A DNA stretch of 64,000 nucleotides from Agrobacterium cavarae (GCF_004310285.1 NZ_SISF01000031.1:61476-125475), one strand, 5' to 3'; numbered from the stretch's first letter, positions 49,782-58,647 are shown. Made by a program: numbers and translations. The notes: generated by a model from the letters alone, not told the origin.

Positions 49782-49818
49782 GTCCCCTCCCCGAGATCGC
49801 GCGTCGCACCCCCGCGAC

Positions 49819-49837
49819 GTTTAAATCGTGATTAAAC
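49819..49837. promoter_or_regulatory. Candidate LacI operator, proximal
   Basis: GTTTAAATCGTGATTAAAC has matching ends GTTTAA and TTAAAC around seven bases. It lies 38 bases upstream of the lacI ATG. Another AT-rich repeat, ATTTAAAC, follows at 49839-49846. The placement fits autoregulation. Confidence 0.5.
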
Positions 49838-49903
49838 AATTTAAACAACACGCGCAACAGGTTTAAGGGTTTTGCGAACTATTGAAGGCTTTCACTTCAA
49901 ATT

Positions 49904-49917
49904 TTTAATCGATTAAA
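49904..49917. promoter_or_regulatory. Candidate LacI operator, distal
   Basis: TTTAATCGATTAAA is a perfect 14-base palindrome with a central CG, the classical LacI-family layout. It overlaps the last codons and stop of the marR gene and lies 123 bases before the lacI start, so it could act with the proximal site through looping. Confidence 0.55.
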
Positions 49918-50414
49918 TCGAGAGACTGAAGATTGGCGTCGATGGCGCGCAAAAGCTTGACGACGTTTTTCACGTCTTTGGCGGACAATCCCTCCACCGC
50001 GCGCGCACCGCAGGCCGCAAGCGACGTGTTGATGTGATCGACGCTTTTCTGGCCGGCTTCGGTGAGCTTCACCATGGTCAGGCGACCATCGCCTTCGCCT
50101 GCACTGCGCTCGACAAAGCCTTGCGCTTCCATGCGACCGATGGTGCGGGTCATGGTCGGCGCCTTGACGCCAAGCTTCTGGGCAATCTGGCCGGGCGTCA
50201 TGCTGCCTTCCTGGGCAAGCGCCAGGATCACGCCGTCCTGGCCCGCATAAAGGCCGCTCGTCGCAAGATTGTGGCTGAGCGCCGTGCGCATGGAGCGTGC
50301 GGCTTGCGTGATGGATTGCGCCAGCTCTTCCGGGCTGAAGGCAATATCCTTCTTCTTCTGCGACTTGTCCTTCTTGGACGCCTTGTCCTTTTTCGAGGCC
50401 TTGTCCTTGCTCAT
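49905..50414 (-). CDS. MarR-family regulator with lysine-rich N-terminal tail
   Basis: A 169-residue regulator. The winged helix is GSMTPGQIAQKLGVKAPTMT followed by RTIGRMEAQGFVERSAGEGD. The first 22 residues are an unusual tail with a repeated KDKASK unit, highly basic and probably disordered. It is divergent from the creatininase gene (79-base gap). GTTGTAACTTCTAAC at 50458-50472, an imperfect inverted repeat in that gap, is a possible operator. AAAAGG precedes the ATG. Confidence 0.9.
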   Translation of the reverse strand: MSKDKASKKDKASKKDKSQKKKDIAFSPEELAQSITQAARSMRTALSHNLATSGLYAGQDGVILALAQEGSMTPGQIAQKLGVKAPTMTRTIGRMEAQGFVERSAGEGDGRLTMVKLTEAGQKSVDHINTSLAACGARAVEGLSAKDVKNVVKLLRAIDANLQSLDLID

Positions 50415-50493
50415 TCAGCCCGTGCCTTTTGCCAGATCGCGAAACGACTATATGATGTTGTAACTTCTAACGAATACAGGCGCGGATCGCCAT

Positions 50494-51288
50494 ATGCCAA
50501 ACACATACACGCAATTTGACGACGAAACGATAACAGCCGGATTTCAACCGTCGGAGATAATCGCAGTTCTGCCGCTCGGCGCACATGAACAGCACGGCCC
50601 GCATCTGCCCTTCGAGACCGATACGCTGATTGCCAAAGGCATCGTCGCGCGCCTGAAGGCAGCCCTGCCGCAAGACTTCCCCGTGACTTTCCTGCCCGTA
50701 GAGCCGGTCGGCTACTCCATCGAGCATATGGATGTGGCAGGCACCAAGACGCTCGCCTTCGATGAGGCCGTCAATCGCTGGCTGGAGATCGTCCGCGCCC
50801 AGCATGAGAAGGGCATCCGCAAATTCGTCATGCTGAACGCCCATGGTGGCAATGCGCCGCTGATGACGATCGTCGCGACCGAGGCGCGCAAGCGCTTTGC
50901 TATGCTGGCGGTTGCCACCAGCTGGACGCGCTTTGGCCTGCCGGAAGGGCTGATTGCGCCGGACGACAAGGCGATCGATATTCACGGCGGCGATATTGAA
51001 ACGTCGGTCATGCTGGCGCTCAACCCTGATGAAGTCGCCATGGACAAGGCAGCAAGCTTTCCCTCCCGCCAAAGCGAGTTTACAAACCGCTTCACCCATC
51101 TGCGCGCCTACGGCCCACACGCCTTCGGCTGGATGATGAGCGATCTCAACCCACTGGGCGTCGCCGGAAACGCAGCCGCCGCCACCGCCGAAAAGGGCGA
51201 GCAGATCATCGCCCACTCGGTGCGCGGTCTGATTGCGCTTCTGGAAGACGTGCGCGCCTTCGATGTGAGCGACTTCGATCGGTCTTAA
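50494..51288 (+). CDS. Creatininase-family metal-dependent amidohydrolase
   Basis: A 264-residue enzyme. Metal ligands are in LPLGAHEQHGPHLPFETDTL (E32, H34, D43), LNAHGGNAPL and HGGDIETSVM. The family includes creatinine amidohydrolase, 3-dehydro-scyllo-inosose hydrolase, pyrimidine-degradation and mycofactocin (MftE) members, so the substrate is uncertain. Given the sarcosine oxidase operon elsewhere in the window, creatinine breakdown is an attractive but unproven idea, since no creatinase gene is present here. Confidence 0.88.
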   Translation: MPNTYTQFDDETITAGFQPSEIIAVLPLGAHEQHGPHLPFETDTLIAKGIVARLKAALPQDFPVTFLPVEPVGYSIEHMDVAGTKTLAFDEAVNRWLEIVRAQHEKGIRKFVMLNAHGGNAPLMTIVATEARKRFAMLAVATSWTRFGLPEGLIAPDDKAIDIHGGDIETSVMLALNPDEVAMDKAASFPSRQSEFTNRFTHLRAYGPHAFGWMMSDLNPLGVAGNAAAATAEKGEQIIAHSVRGLIALLEDVRAFDVSDFDRS

Positions 51289-51301
51289 GGCCCCATCATC
51301 A

Positions 51302-51320
51302 AAATTCTTGAACAGAATTT
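51302..51320. promoter_or_regulatory. Palindrome upstream of the COG0523 GTPase
   Basis: AAATTCTTGAACAGAATTT has perfect seven-base arms AAATTCT and AGAATTT around TGAAC. It lies 13 bases after the creatininase stop and 83 bases before the GTPase ATG. It is too AT-rich for a good terminator and fits an operator better. The controlling protein is unknown; it does not obviously match the Zur consensus I remember. Confidence 0.45.
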
Positions 51321-51403
51321 CTTTGAACTGCCTTCTTCGCAAGCCTATATGAACGGCAACATTTTTGTCTGTCGCGGCACCCCGCCGCATATCGAGGTTT
51401 CCC

Positions 51404-52546
51404 ATGACCGAAACAATGACCGAAGCAAACACCGCTGCCGCTGCAAAGCCCATTCCCGTCACCGTGCTGACCGGCTATCTGGGTGCCGGCAAGACCACCT
51501 TGCTCAATCGCATACTGACCGAGAACCACGGCAAGAAATATGCGGTCATCGTCAACGAGTTCGGCGAAATCGGCATCGACAACGACCTGATCGTGGAATC
51601 CGACGAGGAAATCTACGAGATGAACAATGGCTGCATCTGCTGCACGGTGCGCGGTGACCTCATCCGCGTCGTGGAAGGCCTGATGCGCCGTCCTGGCCGT
51701 TTCGATGGCATCATTGTCGAAACCACCGGCCTTGCCGATCCGGTTCCCGTTGCCCAGACCTTCTTCATGGATGACGATGTACGCGCCAAGACCGAGCTCG
51801 ACGCCGTTGTCGCACTCGTCGATGCCAAGCACCTGCCGCTTCGCCTGAAAGACAGCCGCGAAGCCGAAGATCAGATCGCCTTTGCCGATGTCGTCGTCAT
51901 CAACAAGAGCGACCTCGTCACCAAGGAAGAGCTGGCCCGCATCGAAGACATCGTGCGCGCCATCAACCCGTCCGCCCGCATCTACAAGACCGAACGCTCC
52001 GGCGTCGATCTGGCCCGCGTGCTGGACCAGGGCGCCTTCAACCTGGAGCGCGCGCTGGAGAACGATCCGCATTTCCTCGAGCACGGCCATGAAGACCATG
52101 CCTGCGGCCCGGATTGCGATCATCACCACCACGATCACGACCACCACCATCATGGGCATGATCACGGCCACGATCACCATCATGACCATGACCACCATCA
52201 TCACGACCATGACCATCACCATGCGGCGCCGTCTCCCATCCATGATGTGACGGTTCAGTCCATTTCGCTGCGCGGCGGCGAGATGAACCCGGAGCGCTTC
52301 TTCCCCTGGATTCAGAAGGTGACGCAGACCGACGGCCCGAACATTTTGCGCCTCAAGGGTATCATCGCCTTCAAGGGCGACGCCGAGCGCTACGTGGTTC
52401 AGGGCGTGCACATGATCATCGAGGGCGATCACCAACGTCCTTGGAAGGACGGCGAAAAGCGCGAAAGCCGCCTCGTCTTCATCGGCCGCGAACTCGACCG
52501 CGAAAAACTGGAAGCGAGCTTCCACGCATGTGAAGCGAAGGCGTAA
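51404..52546 (+). CDS. COG0523 (CobW/ZigA-like) metallochaperone GTPase
   Basis: A 380-residue P-loop GTPase. Walker A GYLGAGKT is at 24-31, the metal motif GCICC at 76-80, and NKSD at 167-170. A histidine- and aspartate-rich loop spans about 227-273 with over twenty-five histidines plus two cysteines (HACGPDCDH), then the CobW C-terminal domain follows. Such proteins deliver or store zinc or another metal. The ATG at 51404 has GAGG six bases upstream; an in-frame ATG at 51416 is possible. The WD40 gene downstream is a likely partner. Confidence 0.93.
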   Translation: MTETMTEANTAAAAKPIPVTVLTGYLGAGKTTLLNRILTENHGKKYAVIVNEFGEIGIDNDLIVESDEEIYEMNNGCICCTVRGDLIRVVEGLMRRPGRFDGIIVETTGLADPVPVAQTFFMDDDVRAKTELDAVVALVDAKHLPLRLKDSREAEDQIAFADVVVINKSDLVTKEELARIEDIVRAINPSARIYKTERSGVDLARVLDQGAFNLERALENDPHFLEHGHEDHACGPDCDHHHHDHDHHHHGHDHGHDHHHDHDHHHHDHDHHHAAPSPIHDVTVQSISLRGGEMNPERFFPWIQKVTQTDGPNILRLKGIIAFKGDAERYVVQGVHMIIEGDHQRPWKDGEKRESRLVFIGRELDREKLEASFHACEAKA

Positions 52547-52619
52547 GCATCCCCCTTCCGGGCCGGTCCAGTTCCACCTGGGCCGACCAAGGGAAGCTTA
52601 GGCTCCGCAATCTCCTGCG

Positions 52620-52670
52620 CGTCATCCTCGGCCCTCGGGTCAAGCCCGAGGGTGGTGACCCGAGGATCCA
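52620..52670. repeat. CCTCGGG-type dispersed repeat
   Basis: CGTCATCCTCGGCCCTCGGG continues into TCAAGCCCGAGGGTGGTGAC and CCGAGGATCCAC. The CCCTCGGG/CCCGAGGG arms form a hairpin. It lies in the 199-base gap between the GTPase and WD40 genes and may weaken co-transcription. Confidence 0.7.
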
Positions 52671-52745
52671 CGCCGCACAGGGTGGACGAAAACAAACCAC
52701 CCCATACCGCAGCCAAAACCCATACAGACGAAAGACTCATCGCCC

Positions 52746-53735
52746 ATGCCAACCGTTGCTCCTCTTGACCTTGAAGGCCACGTCGTCGCGGCGCATTTTC
52801 TGGGCGATATCCCGCTGTTTGCCACTGCCGCCGGTACCATTCATCGCCTCGATGGCGGGGAAAAGGTAATGCAGGCCCATGAAGGTCTGCTCACCTGCAT
52901 TCGTGATCCCTATAGCGCAACGCTTCTGACGGGCGGCGAAGATGGCAAGGTGCTGCGCATCGGTCATGATGGCGCGGTGACCGAAATCGCCCATGTGCCG
53001 CGCAAATGGATCAGCGTGGTGGCAGGCGGCCCGCAAAATGCCGTGGCCTATGCCGTTGGAAAATCAAGCTTCGTCAAGCTTGCGGACGGCACTACCAAGG
53101 AATTCAAGGAAGAGCGCACGGTTGAGGCGATTGCCTTTGCGCCCAAGGGCCTGCGCATCGCCGCTGCCCGCTACAATGGCGTAACGCTGCACTGGGTGGC
53201 GACCGCCGGCGATCCCGTCGATTTGGAATGGAAGGGCGCCCATACCGGTGTCACCTACTCCCCCGATGGTCGCTTCCTCGTCACCACCATGCAGGAAAAT
53301 GCGCTGCATGGCTGGAAGCTCGATGCGCCGAAGGGCGCTGACGCCCGCCATATGCGCATGACAGGATATCCGGCCAAGGTCAAATCGCTCTCCTGGTCGC
53401 CCAAGGGCAAATGGCTTGCCTCGTCTGGCGCACCGGCCGCCATCGTCTGGCCGTTTTCAGGGAAGGATGGCCCGATGGGCAAGCCGCCGGAAGAGCTCGG
53501 CACACGCGGCAACATCATGGCCACGCAGGTCGCTTTCCACCCCAGCGACGACGTGCTTGCCATCGGCTTCATCGATGGCATGATCCTCGGCGTGCGCATG
53601 GCCGACGGCAAGGAAGCGCTGCTGCGCCGTCCGGGCAAGGGCGCCATCTCCGGCCTCTCCTGGAGCGCCACCGGCAAGCTGCTCGCCTTCGCTTCAGAGG
53701 CTGGCGATTGTGGCATCGTCGATATTTCCGCTTAA
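52746..53735 (+). CDS. WD40-repeat protein linked to the COG0523 GTPase
   Basis: A 329-residue beta-propeller with about six or seven WD40-like blades, for example SATLLTGGEDGKVLRIGHDG, KSLSWSPKGKWLASSGAPAA and SGLSWSATGKLLAFASEAGD. It has no signal peptide and no enzyme motif, so it is probably a cytoplasmic interaction scaffold. Pairing of a WD40 protein with a COG0523 GTPase recurs in alphaproteobacteria as I recall, which suggests joint work in metal handling. It ends at a convergent palindrome. Confidence 0.85.
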   Translation: MPTVAPLDLEGHVVAAHFLGDIPLFATAAGTIHRLDGGEKVMQAHEGLLTCIRDPYSATLLTGGEDGKVLRIGHDGAVTEIAHVPRKWISVVAGGPQNAVAYAVGKSSFVKLADGTTKEFKEERTVEAIAFAPKGLRIAAARYNGVTLHWVATAGDPVDLEWKGAHTGVTYSPDGRFLVTTMQENALHGWKLDAPKGADARHMRMTGYPAKVKSLSWSPKGKWLASSGAPAAIVWPFSGKDGPMGKPPEELGTRGNIMATQVAFHPSDDVLAIGFIDGMILGVRMADGKEALLRRPGKGAISGLSWSATGKLLAFASEAGDCGIVDISA

Positions 53736-53757
53736 AAGCAAGATGCCTGTAGCAACG

Positions 53758-53791
53758 GCGCATCTGGTGCTGAGATCAGCACCAGATGCGC
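53758..53791. terminator. Long palindrome between convergent genes
   Basis: GCGCATCTGGTGCTGA (53758-53773) and TCAGCACCAGATGCGC (53776-53791) are perfect 16-base arms around GA. It lies between the WD40 stop (53735) and the end of the opposing glyoxalase-like gene (53804), so it can act for both strands. No T tract follows, so termination is inferred. Confidence 0.6.
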
Positions 53792-53803
53792 CCGCTTCAA
53801 CCT

Positions 53804-54250
53804 TCACCAGGTGAGCTCGACCTGCGCCCGTCCATCGGAGGTCCGCTCCGTGGTGCGACCGGTCGCATCCACATTGCAATGAACCCGCTGGCGAAAGGCC
53901 GAGAAGCTGTCGAAGGTAACGACATCCACCGGATCGTCGAAATGCATCGTCAGACGATAGCGCTCCGGATCGCCGCCAAGCGATTGCACGCCAAGGATTG
54001 CACCGGTGAAGGGCTGGCCGAGATAATAGCCGCTGACCCGCGAGCCCAGCATATAGGGATTGAAGGGCGGGCGATTGCCGACAGCGGCATGCAGCGTGTT
54101 CCAGTCGCGGTAGCCATATTGCGCCGCGATCAGTTCCAGCGCGCGCGAATGGCCGATGGTTGTCCCTTCGTCAGCAAGGCCAGCGCGAAGACGCTTCGCC
54201 TGATCCTTCAGCGTATCGAGACTGGGTAGAGGTGGTGTCGTGTTCCGCAT
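53804..54250 (-). CDS. Glyoxalase-superfamily (Glyoxalase_8-like) protein
   Basis: A 148-residue protein from the ATG at 54250, which has AGGAGAACC upstream; a longer in-frame ORF to 54361 has no such support. The N-terminal SLDTLKDQAKRLRAGLADEG followed by GHSRALELIAAQYGYRDWNT is the helical region found in this uncharacterised family. The C-terminal half, SGYYLGQPFTGAILGVQSLG onward, is strand-rich. No catalytic metal site is evident. The function is unknown. Confidence 0.75.
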   Translation of the reverse strand: MRNTTPPLPSLDTLKDQAKRLRAGLADEGTTIGHSRALELIAAQYGYRDWNTLHAAVGNRPPFNPYMLGSRVSGYYLGQPFTGAILGVQSLGGDPERYRLTMHFDDPVDVVTFDSFSAFRQRVHCNVDATGRTTERTSDGRAQVELTW

Positions 54251-54510
54251 CGCGGTTCTCCTGCATCGGCATGCTGTGTCGAGGAGGGGTCCGCATTGCC
54301 ACCGTCTGCATGCCTGAAAAAGGAATGACCGTATCGGAGGTTCGAAAGAGAGTTTCACCAAAGCATGGATGCTCGCGGACGGCAGGTACTCTCAACCTGC
54401 CGCAATGTTTAGCGGATTTGTGAGGAACGGTCAATTTGGGTCTGGCCGGGAGACCGAATGACGAAGGGGCGCCGCAGAACTTGCGCGGCACCCCCAGCCC
54501 TCCCAGGCAC

Positions 54511-55200
54511 TCAGAACCGGTAGGTCACACCCGCACCCACCAGCCACGGATCAATCTTCGCCTTGCCGCTGATGTCACCGAAAGCGTCGCTTGTCGCTGT
54601 CCATTTGGTATCAAGAAAAATCTTCTTCACGTCGAAGTTCACACCCCAATTCTTCGTCACCATATAGTCGAAGCCCACCTGAAGTGCTGCGCCGAAGTCG
54701 TTCTTGACGTCGAGATTGCTGAAGCCCGGCTTTTCGCTCTGGTGATAGAAGAGCGAGTAGTTCACGCCCGCACCCACATAGGGCTTGAAGGCGCCGAAAT
54801 CGGTGAAGTGGTATTGCAGCGTCAGTGTCGGCGGCAGAAGCCAGGTCTTGCCGACATCGATTTCGCCGAGCGCCCCCGTTGTGTTGATCCTGGAAAAGGT
54901 CGTGCCGAGAATGAGTTCGGCGGCAATGTTGTCGGTGAAGAAGTAGCTGATATCGAGTTCGGGGATCACCGTGTCCGAATAGGATAGCCCAGCGCCCGGT
55001 ACACCATTGATCGTGCCACTGTCATGGGTCAGGACACCGAGCGCACGAACGCGGATCATCCATGGGCTTGCCGCAGCAATGGCCTCTTCCGCCGTGGGGG
55101 CCGGTGCAACTTGTGCCAGATCCGCCGCACAAACGGCGCCGGGCAGGACGCCGCACAGGATGGCAAGTGGAAGGGTAGCTTTTCGGACGGTCGCAAACAC
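54511..55200 (-). CDS. ompW: OmpW-family outer membrane protein
   Basis: A 229-residue eight-stranded beta-barrel with a signal peptide ending VCA-ADL (about residue 25). WMIRVRALGVLTHDSGTING begins the barrel, NIAAELILGTTFSRI and LTLQYHFTDFGAFKPYVGAG are conserved OmpW segments, and the protein ends in aromatic VTYRF as outer-membrane proteins do. The start is GTG with AAGGAGAG upstream. OmpW proteins admit small hydrophobic solutes and respond to oxygen and stress in other bacteria. A possible FNR-type box lies upstream. A GGGCGCCGC/GCGGCACCC hairpin at 54467-54493 follows the gene. Confidence 0.92.
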   Translation of the reverse strand: MFATVRKATLPLAILCGVLPGAVCAADLAQVAPAPTAEEAIAAASPWMIRVRALGVLTHDSGTINGVPGAGLSYSDTVIPELDISYFFTDNIAAELILGTTFSRINTTGALGEIDVGKTWLLPPTLTLQYHFTDFGAFKPYVGAGVNYSLFYHQSEKPGFSNLDVKNDFGAALQVGFDYMVTKNWGVNFDVKKIFLDTKWTATSDAFGDISGKAKIDPWLVGAGVTYRF

Positions 55201-55323
55201 GTTTTCTCTCCTTGATCAGATCATTGAACACGCTGTTTCGCCGGCTGCCTGCAGCGTTTGTCCGCCAGAACGGAGCGGCATAGGTGTTCGCCTCATCCCT
55301 AGCCGGTTGTGCCGTTGAGGTAT

Positions 55324-55337
55324 TTGAGGTGGATCAA
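55324..55337. promoter_or_regulatory. Candidate FNR/FixK-type box upstream of ompW
   Basis: TTGAGGTGGATCAA matches the TTGAT-N4-ATCAA consensus at nine of ten defined positions. It lies 124 bases before the ompW start, in the 352-base gap shared with the chemoreceptor gene. The remainder of the gap is AT-rich, with TATAAT at 55433-55438 as a possible -10 element for the receptor gene. Confidence 0.5.
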
Positions 55338-55552
55338 ATCCGGGAAAAGCGCGCTTTTTCTCGGTGTGGGCATCGATGGATTTGCAACCCTGTGCAACAG
55401 AAAATTGCAATGAATTCAACGCGTCTAAAACATATAATGCTTATTAACTATAATTAATTTAATCTATACTTATTCCCCTTAAGTCTATCGCATCACAGAG
55501 AAATGTCCCTCGCGCGCCGCACCCGGCCAGCCTGGGCTGGAGGACGACAGGG

Positions 55553-57367
55553 ATGCGGATTTCGATTTCGGCGGCGGTGACTGCAACGGGGATCGCCCTG
55601 ATTGCCGGGGTTCTCGTGACGCTTGTGACCGGCGCCGGTGCGCTGAACCGGCTGAAGGTCAACGGTCCGATCTATGAGGATATCATCTACAGCAAGGACC
55701 TGATTGCCGATATCCTGCCGCCACCACTTTATGTGATCGAAAGCTATGCTCTGGCCAATGAGAGCACGCTGCATCCCGATACGCTGGCCGTCAATGCGCC
55801 ACGCGTGAAGGTTCTAAAAGATCAATATGAGGAGCGCCGCGCCTATTGGAAAACGACGAGACTTCCCGACGTCTTGAAGACCAAGCTGCTCGACGATGTG
55901 CTGGTCAAGGGCGATGACTTCTGGCGTGAAATGCAGGGTGTCACGCTCCCCGCCCTCCAGGCAAATGATCGCGATGCCATCGTCGCTTCCTTGAGCGCCC
56001 TGCGGGTCAAGTTCCATCGCCATGAGGCCGCCGTCAACGAACTGGTGGAAATGGGCAATCTCTTCGGCAAGGAGAAGGAAGCCTATGCCGCTTCGCAAAC
56101 GAGCCTGCTGCAGGGCGCAAGCTATGGCCTCGGCGTCTTCCTCATTGTGCTTTGCCTTGCATCCACCCTCTTCACCAGACGCCGCGCCATTCGCCCGCTG
56201 GGCGATATGACCGAGGCCATGACCAGAATGGCAAGTGGGGATCTCAAGGACGAACCGCCGCACCTTGCCCGCCAGGACGAGATCGGCGCCATGGCAAAGG
56301 CACTTGCGATCTTCCGTGATGCCGGCCTTTCCAAGCGACAGCTGGAAACCGAAGCCGAAGAGGCGCGCCAGTTGAGCGATCGCGAACGCCAGCAGCGCGA
56401 GCGTGAGCGCCTGGCCGATGCCGATGCGCTTCGCTTTGCCGTGGAGCAGCTCGGCGGCGGCTTGAGCCAGCTTGCCATCGGCGATTTGAGCCGTAGCCTC
56501 GATCAACCTTTCCATCCTCGCTTCGAGACGCTGAGAAAGAATTTCAACGAGTCTATCTCCACTCTGCGCCTGACCCTTCGGGATGTGCTGTCGGAGACCG
56601 ACCACCTGAACCGCCAGGGCCAGGAGCTACGCGGCGGTGCCGACAATCTGGCGCGGCGCACCGAACAGCAGGCCGCCGCACTTGAAGAAACCGCGGCAGC
56701 CCTCGATCAGGTCACCTCCACCGGCAAGGCGTCCGTCGAGCGCATAGAAGATGCCCGCACATTGGTAAAGGATGCCCGCAACGCCGCCGTCCATTCATCG
56801 CAGGTCGTCGGAAAGGCGATTTCGGCAATGCAACGGATCGAGACCGCATCCGGTGAAATCGGCTCCATCATCGGCGCAATCGAAAACATTGCCTTCCAGA
56901 CCAACCTGCTGGCACTGAATGCCGGCGTGGAAGCCGCCCGTGCCGGCGAAGCCGGAAAGGGCTTTGCCGTGGTCGCCCAGGAAGTGCGCGAATTGGCACA
57001 GCGCTCCGCCGCCGCTGCCAACGAGATCAAGCAGCTTGTCGCCAAATCCGGCCAGGAAGTGGCTGGCGGCGTGGATCTCGTGCAATCGACGGGTGCGGTT
57101 CTCGCTGAAATCGAGGCGGTCGTCTCGCGCATCGATCTCAATATCGACAGCATCGCGACAGCCGCACGCGAACAATCCGTCGGGCTTTCCGAGATCAACA
57201 CCAGCGTCAACACGCTGGACCAGATGACCCAGCACAACGCTGCGATGGTGGAGGAAACCAACGCCGCCACCCAGAACCTTGCCGAAACAGCCCGCACCCT
57301 CGCTTCGCTTGCAGGCCGGTTCGATATCGGTGCCAACGGCCCGGCGGCGACGCGTCGCGCCGCCTGA
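55553..57367 (+). CDS. Methyl-accepting chemotaxis protein
   Basis: A 604-residue chemoreceptor. The first membrane helix is at about 7-30, a periplasmic sensing domain runs to about 185 and the second helix spans 188-208. HAMP segments with RPLGDMTEAMTRMASGDLKD follow. The cytoplasmic signalling hairpin has the conserved tip IENIAFQTNLLALNAGVEAA followed by RAGEAGKGFAVVAQEVRELA near 445-483. The ligand is unknown. GGAGGACGACAGGG precedes the ATG. No other chemotaxis gene is nearby. Confidence 0.94.
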   Translation: MRISISAAVTATGIALIAGVLVTLVTGAGALNRLKVNGPIYEDIIYSKDLIADILPPPLYVIESYALANESTLHPDTLAVNAPRVKVLKDQYEERRAYWKTTRLPDVLKTKLLDDVLVKGDDFWREMQGVTLPALQANDRDAIVASLSALRVKFHRHEAAVNELVEMGNLFGKEKEAYAASQTSLLQGASYGLGVFLIVLCLASTLFTRRRAIRPLGDMTEAMTRMASGDLKDEPPHLARQDEIGAMAKALAIFRDAGLSKRQLETEAEEARQLSDRERQQRERERLADADALRFAVEQLGGGLSQLAIGDLSRSLDQPFHPRFETLRKNFNESISTLRLTLRDVLSETDHLNRQGQELRGGADNLARRTEQQAAALEETAAALDQVTSTGKASVERIEDARTLVKDARNAAVHSSQVVGKAISAMQRIETASGEIGSIIGAIENIAFQTNLLALNAGVEAARAGEAGKGFAVVAQEVRELAQRSAAAANEIKQLVAKSGQEVAGGVDLVQSTGAVLAEIEAVVSRIDLNIDSIATAAREQSVGLSEINTSVNTLDQMTQHNAAMVEETNAATQNLAETARTLASLAGRFDIGANGPAATRRAA

Positions 57368-57399
57368 TCGGCTCCAACAGAAAAACGGAACGGGACACC

Positions 57400-57438
57400 T
57401 GAAGCGCGCAGCGGTCTGAAAGATCGTGGCGCGCTTCA
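57400..57438. repeat. Mosaic repeat module D, possible terminator
   Basis: TGAAGCGCGC (57400-57409) pairs perfectly with GCGCGCTTCA (57429-57438), enclosing the module core TCTGAAAGATCG. It lies 33 bases after the chemoreceptor stop, where it could act as a terminator although no T run follows. Confidence 0.6.
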
Positions 57439-57549
57439 TGCATTTGTCCCCGAGCCCCTCTCGTTCCCTGCCCCCTCGCAAAGTCAAATGCGATCAAGCA
57501 CAATGCCTTTCGATGCGGAAAAGGTAAGGCGTGAAGTACGGGAGAGCCC

Positions 57550-58374
57550 ATGGCCGTTCTGGAAAGACTGATCTGGCAGATCGAGACAGACCTCAAATCC
57601 GATCTCTCGCTGCCGTCTCTATCCAGGCGTTGTGCCGTCAATCTTCATCACATGTGCCGGGTCTTTCAACTCGCCACAGGCATGTCGATCATGGCCTATG
57701 CCCGCGCACGCAGGCTATCGCTCGCGGCACGGGCCATCGCCGACGGCCAGGAGAGCATCATCGCCATTGCGCTGGATGCCGGATATGGCTCCCACGAGGC
57801 CTTCACACGCGCCTTCGCCAGTTATTTCGGCACACCGCCAAGCAGGCTGAGAGGCGAGCAGTCCATCACAAACCTCAATCTCATGGAGCCTTTTGAAATG
57901 AACAAGGACATGATTGTTCCGCTTTCGGCACCCCGCAAAGAAGACCGTGCAGCCTTCCGCATCGTCGGTCTTGGCGTCGATTGCGCCTTCGACAAGACAG
58001 GCGAAATCCCGGCACTCTGGGGATCCTTCATGGCGCGCGAGGGCGAGGTGCAAAACCCTGTGCCAGGGCCGGCCTACGGCGTCTGCTGCATGGCCGATGG
58101 CGCCGGCAACTTCCGCTATATTGCAGGCATCGAGGCGACCGGCTCGACACCCGGAATGGAGCATATCGACATCCCCGCGCAGGCCTATGCCGTCTTCACC
58201 CATAGCGGCCACATTTCGGATATCGGCAAGACGGTCTATACGATCTGGAACAAGGCATTGCCGGACGCAGGACTGGAAAGCGAGAACGCACCGGACTTCG
58301 AGCGCTACGACCACCGCTTCGACGGCCGCACCGGTCGCGGCGAGGTGGAGATCTGGATTCCGATCGTTTCGTGA
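57550..58374 (+). CDS. AraC-type regulator fused to a GyrI-like effector domain
   Basis: A 274-residue protein. Residues 1-105 are an N-terminal AraC helix-turn-helix pair (LSLPSLSRRCAVNLHHMCRV and ESIIAIALDAGYGSHEAFTR). Residues 115-274 are a GyrI-like/SOUL-fold ligand domain (FRIVGLGVDCAFDKTGEIPA, MEHIDIPAQAYAVFTHSGHI). This layout is that of Rob/BmrR-style multidrug-sensing activators. GGGAGAGCCC precedes the ATG. The target is not evident, since no transporter is adjacent. Confidence 0.9.
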   Translation: MAVLERLIWQIETDLKSDLSLPSLSRRCAVNLHHMCRVFQLATGMSIMAYARARRLSLAARAIADGQESIIAIALDAGYGSHEAFTRAFASYFGTPPSRLRGEQSITNLNLMEPFEMNKDMIVPLSAPRKEDRAAFRIVGLGVDCAFDKTGEIPALWGSFMAREGEVQNPVPGPAYGVCCMADGAGNFRYIAGIEATGSTPGMEHIDIPAQAYAVFTHSGHISDIGKTVYTIWNKALPDAGLESENAPDFERYDHRFDGRTGRGEVEIWIPIVS

Positions 58375-58647
58375 GGGGCCACCGGCGTGCAGGGCGGACA
58401 CAAGTCGACCGTCATCCCGCACGTGATCCACACGCTGTCCGTTTTCAACTTACTGGACAATGGACATGATATTGATTCGGCTTGGTTTTGGACGCTTCAC
58501 TGCGTTCTGGACAGCAAGTAGAGATCAATGTCGTGAGACGCGACGATAGCGTCTTTCATCAGCGTCGACAGCATAGTTCGTGGTCTGTATCCAGATCTAC
58601 GTCGCGCGGATTGCCAATATCCTTCTACGTTCCGGATCTGTCACATA

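Noticed and set aside
50494..51288. Naming the creatininase-family gene as true creatininase in a creatinine-to-sarcosine pathway
   Set aside because: No creatinase gene is present and the sox operon is about 30 kb away; the family has several substrates.
52127..52222. Repetitive CAT/CAC/GAC stretch considered as a tandem repeat or CRISPR-like array
   Set aside because: It is in frame and encodes the His-rich loop of the COG0523 protein, with no spacers.
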